Assembly: GCA_003555415.1 (NCBI GenBank)
Contig: PWHX01000082.1
Span: forward strand, 1 to 9,266
Origin: Syntrophomonadaceae bacterium
GTDB lineage: Bacteria; Bacillota; Dethiobacteria; SKNC01
Direction: 5' to 3'
Length of the DNA stretch: 9,266 nucleotides
Shown: in pieces, positions 6,807 to 9,266 of the stretch
Numbering within the stretch: position 1 is the first letter of the stretch
How the letters are laid out: the number at the start of each line of letters is the position of its first letter
Notes under the pieces: model-generated
Told to the model about the DNA's origin: nothing
Seen by the model: the letters and a program-made list of their open reading frames with translations, nothing else
Databases searched by the model: none
Position numbers and translations under genes: made by a program

Positions 6807-7811
6807 ATGGTATTTTTTACTAAAAGTAAATTGGGAGAAATACTTCTACAGGAAGGAATTATTACAGAAGAGCAGTTATCTGATGTTTTGTCCCAGCAGA
6901 AGATTTCTGGTGAGCGGTTGGGCAGGATATTAATAGAAGAGGGGTATTTGACAGAGGAATTATTAATGGAAATACTTGGAAAACAGCTAGATATACCCCA
7001 TGTCAGTTTGAGTAATATTAAGATTGACTCAGAGGTGGTTACTTCTATTCCTGTTGATTTGGCCCAGAGGCACAAAATTATACCCTTAGAAAAAGTGGAC
7101 AACCTTTTGACTCTTGCTATGTCTGATCCCTTGAACATTGCTGCCCTGGATATTGTTACCATGGTTACCGGTTGTGAGGTAAAGCCTGTTATAGCATGTG
7201 AATCAGGAATAAGCCGTTTAATTGACCAGTATTTTGGGCTGAAAGAATCCATGGAAAAAGCTGCTGTAGATATTCAATATAGCTCTCGTAAAGGTGAGGA
7301 CATAGATGATAACAAAATAAAAGAGTATGTTGATGAGGCTCCTATTGTAAGGGTGGTTAATTCCATCGTACAGCAGGCTCTCAGTGAAGGGGCCAGTGAT
7401 ATACATATAGAGCCTTATGATCAGGGTTTAAAGATAAGATTAAGAATTGATGGTATACTTCACGATCACATGACTACATCTAAAAATATCCGCCCTTTAA
7501 TTATATCCCGCATTAAAATTATGGCTAACATGGATATTTCCGAGAAAAGACTACCCCAGGATGGTAGAATTGCTTTCCCTTTGGCAGGCAGTTCTGTAAA
7601 TATGCGGGTGTCTACCCTTCCCACCATTTTCGGCGAAAAAATTGTGATGCGTATTTTAGATAAAGATAAAATAATTATACCGCTGGACAAGTTAGGTTTA
7701 AACCAGTTAAATTTTAACCAATACCAAAGGCTTATTAAAGGAGCCAGCGGTATTATTTTGGTTACCGGGCCAACAGGGTGCGGGATAAAACTGCGACACA
7801 TTACTGCTTAG
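6807..7811 (+). CDS. pilB: Type IV pilus extension ATPase PilB, 5' part, interrupted in the P-loop by a mobile element
   Basis: Full PilB/GspE proteins have about 560 residues; this frame has 334 and stops early. Two tandem MshEN motifs fill residues 8-31 (KLGEILLQEG to Gln31) and 37-60 (RLGRILIEEG to Gln60), the pattern used by MshE and some PilB proteins to bind c-di-GMP; the first begins with Lys rather than Arg. The linker and N2 domain follow, with APIVRVVN, the SEGASDIHIEPY block and the arginine-rich LRIDGILH and MRVSTLP segments. The frame then reaches Walker A, GPTGCG (321-326), where Lys should follow; instead it reads Ile327 and seven further element-encoded residues to a TAG. The Asp box, Walker B, His box and zinc-binding cysteines are all missing, so the product cannot hydrolyse ATP. 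ATG 6807 lacks a good ribosome site but gives the expected N-terminus. A GspE/ComGA paralogue is the alternative; PilB fits the neighbouring pilT better. Confidence 0.88.
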   Translation: MVFFTKSKLGEILLQEGIITEEQLSDVLSQQKISGERLGRILIEEGYLTEELLMEILGKQLDIPHVSLSNIKIDSEVVTSIPVDLAQRHKIIPLEKVDNLLTLAMSDPLNIAALDIVTMVTGCEVKPVIACESGISRLIDQYFGLKESMEKAAVDIQYSSRKGEDIDDNKIKEYVDEAPIVRVVNSIVQQALSEGASDIHIEPYDQGLKIRLRIDGILHDHMTTSKNIRPLIISRIKIMANMDISEKRLPQDGRIAFPLAGSSVNMRVSTLPTIFGEKIVMRILDKDKIIIPLDKLGLNQLNFNQYQRLIKGASGIILVTGPTGCGIKLRHITA

Positions 7812-9266
7812 ATTTTTCTTCCCCGGGGTCGTATCTGTCAACAGTACAATGGATACGACTCCGGTTTCCCCGTCCCAAAAAACTGTATCTATTATCGTTT
7901 GCAAGAAGAACTTTTTCTCCTTGTTTTCCAGGTCCTCTATCGCGCTGCTGAAATTTAATATATTGTTTACCACCAGGCTGAAGTTCTCGGCCTGTTTGTT
8001 TTGCTTTTCTTTTTTCTGCTCCAGCTTTTGGATCTCTTCGTCAAGATCGTTTACTTCTCGGTCCTTAGCCTCGATCTGCGGAAGGATATACTTCGAAGCA
8101 GTTGCACTCTTGGACACTTCGCCCACAAGGTTTTTTATTTCACCTAGAAGCCGTTCTTTCTTCTTTTGTAGCTCATCTAGGATGTCTACCTTTTCCAGGT
8201 GCTTTTTTTCTTGTCTAAGTGCCTCCAGCTCACCCAAGAGGACTTCTGTGCTTTTGTTTGAAGTTGCCAGTTCTGTTATCTTGCTTATAACCGTGTGGTC
8301 AATATCAATCCCATTAGCGTTCGGGTTCTGACAGTGCTCCTGGCCGGAGATAACCTTCATGTTGCAGGTATAGTAGTGATTGCAGCTGCCATCTTTTCGT
8401 TTGCGGCCGTAGGTTACGTTCATGGCCGAGCCACATTTAGCGCACCTTAGTATTCCGCTTAAAAGCGCTACTTCGGAGGTCCCCACCCGGGGCAGCCTCA
8501 TAGCGTTTTTCGCCAACCTTTCCTGTACCTGCAGCCATTTTTCGGGCGAAATTACTCCTTCGTGCTTGGCGATAGCCCCGATCCATTTTTCCAGTTCGTT
8601 TTTAATCCCCTTATTGTTCCTTTTGTTGTATGTCAGGATGGCCCTCTTGCCGTTGCTTCGGTCCTGACCGGCCACTATAATCCCTTTTTTCTTGAGATGT
8701 TCTGCCACTTCTTCGTTTGCCTGCACATAGGCCGGACTTTTTAATGACTCGGCAATGACCCGGCTAGAAAAATGAGCTCCTTTTTTGCTCCTGATGTTGT
8801 TCTGCACCAGATATTTCCGGACCTTGTAAATGGAGCCCAGTTCCAAGTATTTTTCGTAAAAGAGCTCAATTATTTTCATCTCTTCTGGGACGAGGTTCAG
8901 CTTGACTAGGGAACGTTCTTTGTGTTCCTCGTCGATAAAAGAGATTCGTTCGGCCTTAAAGCCAAGGGGAGGGACACCGCCGAGCCACCGGCCTGTCTTG
9001 GCCAGCTCGTGCATGTTGTCCCGGATGCGTTCGCCTATGGTTTCGCGTTCCAACTGGGCGAAGACGGAAGCGATGAACATCATAGCCCTGCCCATGGGTG
9101 TGGAGGTGTCAAACTGCTCCCGGACAGAGACAAAGGCGATACCGTGTTTTTGCAGTTCCTCTATAAGTGTAGAGAAGTCGGCTATGTTGCGGCTAACCCG
9201 GTCCAGGCGGTAGCAGATCAGGACCTCGAACTTTTTGCCCCTGGCGTCTTCGAGCATCTGCTGGAG
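7707..9266 (-). CDS. Large serine recombinase (site-specific integrase), N-terminus outside the window
   Basis: The frame is open to the window edge (Leu-Gln-Gln precede Met at 9257), so the true start and the catalytic serine lie beyond 9266; roughly 55-60 residues are missing by family comparison. Counting from that Met, the resolvase domain continues with YRLDRVSR (16-23), DTSTPMGR (50-57) and the long E helix. A Recombinase domain follows (about 90-215, GRWLGGVPPLGF). The zinc ribbon has Cys272, Cys275, Cys298 and Cys309, and a long charged coiled coil spans about 330-435. These are the parts of phiC31/TndX-type integrases, which join attP to attB through a serine-linked intermediate. No stop occurs within the element: the frame crosses the junction and takes 25 residues from antisense pilB, ending at 7707. 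The tail therefore differs between integrated and circular forms. The gene overlaps pilB tail to tail by 105 bases. Confidence 0.93.
   Translation of the reverse strand, partial: LQQMLEDARGKKFEVLICYRLDRVSRNIADFSTLIEELQKHGIAFVSVREQFDTSTPMGRAMMFIASVFAQLERETIGERIRDNMHELAKTGRWLGGVPPLGFKAERISFIDEEHKERSLVKLNLVPEEMKIIELFYEKYLELGSIYKVRKYLVQNNIRSKKGAHFSSRVIAESLKSPAYVQANEEVAEHLKKKGIIVAGQDRSNGKRAILTYNKRNNKGIKNELEKWIGAIAKHEGVISPEKWLQVQERLAKNAMRLPRVGTSEVALLSGILRCAKCGSAMNVTYGRKRKDGSCNHYYTCNMKVISGQEHCQNPNANGIDIDHTVISKITELATSNKSTEVLLGELEALRQEKKHLEKVDILDELQKKKERLLGEIKNLVGEVSKSATASKYILPQIEAKDREVNDLDEEIQKLEQKKEKQNKQAENFSLVVNNILNFSSAIEDLENKEKKFFLQTIIDTVFWDGETGVVSIVLLTDTTPGKKNLSSNVSQFYPAPCWPGNQNNTAGSFNKPLVLVKI
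7770..7790. other. host-element junction (att site) inside pilB Walker A codons
   Basis: PilB similarity persists through codons for GPTGCG ending at 7784 and is lost from 7785. The usual P-loop serine is cysteine here (TGC, 7779-7781), so the crossover could lie slightly earlier, between 7776 and 7785. The recombinase gene converges on this point, as expected for an integrase beside its attachment site. The other half-site is outside the window, so the exact core cannot be fixed. Confidence 0.75.
7785..9266 (-). mobile_element. one end of an integrated element (prophage or integrative element) with a large serine recombinase
   Basis: From the break in pilB to the window edge the only gene is a serine recombinase, and pilB does not resume. 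Parts of this region are visibly richer in G+C than the host genes: 35 of 60 bases at 9181-9240 against 17 of 60 in the kinase gene at 4441-4500. No other element gene is in view, so phage, conjugative element or simple transposon cannot be told apart. Confidence 0.8.
7823..7864. repeat. 13-base inverted repeat near the element end
   Basis: CCGGGGTCGTATC (7823-7835) and GATACGACTCCGG (7852-7864) pair over 13 positions with one G-T, around a 16-base loop. It lies about 40 bases inside the junction and within the recombinase 3' coding region. A T-run is missing on the recombinase strand. On the + strand only TTTCCCC follows, so at most it could weakly stop pilB transcription. It could also be part of the attachment region. 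Confidence 0.6.

Noticed and set aside
6733..6933. A short + strand frame starting near the pilB promoter
   Set aside because: It begins with a TTG inside the -35 box, is out of frame with pilB and overlaps the clear MshEN coding sequence.
7849..8331. A 160-residue serine/phenylalanine-rich open frame on the + strand within the recombinase region, with shorter + strand frames at 8422-9213
   Set aside because: They are antisense shadows of the recombinase; the composition (runs of Ser, Phe, Cys) reflects reversed Lys/Glu coiled-coil codons, and no ribosome sites support them.
7707..9266. Frameshifted or decayed recombinase
   Set aside because: The frame is continuous from the window edge through all recognisable domains, with all four zinc-ribbon cysteines; only the N-terminus is missing because the window ends.
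1..9266. CRISPR array, tRNA or rRNA genes
   Set aside because: No regularly spaced repeats, cloverleaf-like segments or rRNA-like sequence were seen in the intergenic gaps, all of which are under 220 bases.

Overview
The window looks like a chromosomal segment of a Gram-positive anaerobe of the Bacillota (Clostridia, Peptococcaceae-like). The clues are YqeG beside AroE, strong Shine-Dalgarno sites, TTG starts, moderate-to-low G+C, and type IV pilus ATPase genes in a Gram-positive-looking context. This placement is an inference from gene content; the species cannot be named.

Layout. 1-1661: a housekeeping block with a YqeG-family HAD phosphatase and shikimate dehydrogenase (aroE). 1662-2820: the pilus-retraction ATPase pilT, closed by a good intrinsic terminator. 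2821-6684: a signalling operon read rightward, with a candidate control region of nested dyads, a membrane HAMP-PAS-PAS histidine kinase, a single-domain Rcp1-like response regulator, and a REC-PAS-HD-GYP regulator overlapping the previous gene by one base. 6685-7784: a near-consensus promoter and the 5' part of pilB, the pilus-extension ATPase, carrying a tandem MshEN motif of the kind that binds c-di-GMP. 7785-9266: one end of an integrated mobile element with a leftward large serine recombinase whose N-terminus lies beyond the window.

The main point of interest is the junction at about 7776-7785. PilB runs normally to the Walker A P-loop (GPTGCG), then the catalytic lysine is replaced by element-encoded residues and a stop eight codons later. 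The recombinase lies directly at this junction and has no stop codon inside the element; its frame continues about 25 codons into the antisense strand of pilB. The simplest reading is site-specific integration of a phage or integrative element into the P-loop codons of pilB. The 3' half of pilB should lie at the far end of the element, and excision would restore it.

Working together: the kinase probably passes phosphate to one or both regulators. The HD-GYP output would degrade c-di-GMP, and the next gene product, PilB, has the domain that usually reads c-di-GMP. PilT and PilB would drive pilus retraction and extension. With the element in place, pilus extension from this locus should be off unless another pilB exists or the element excises.
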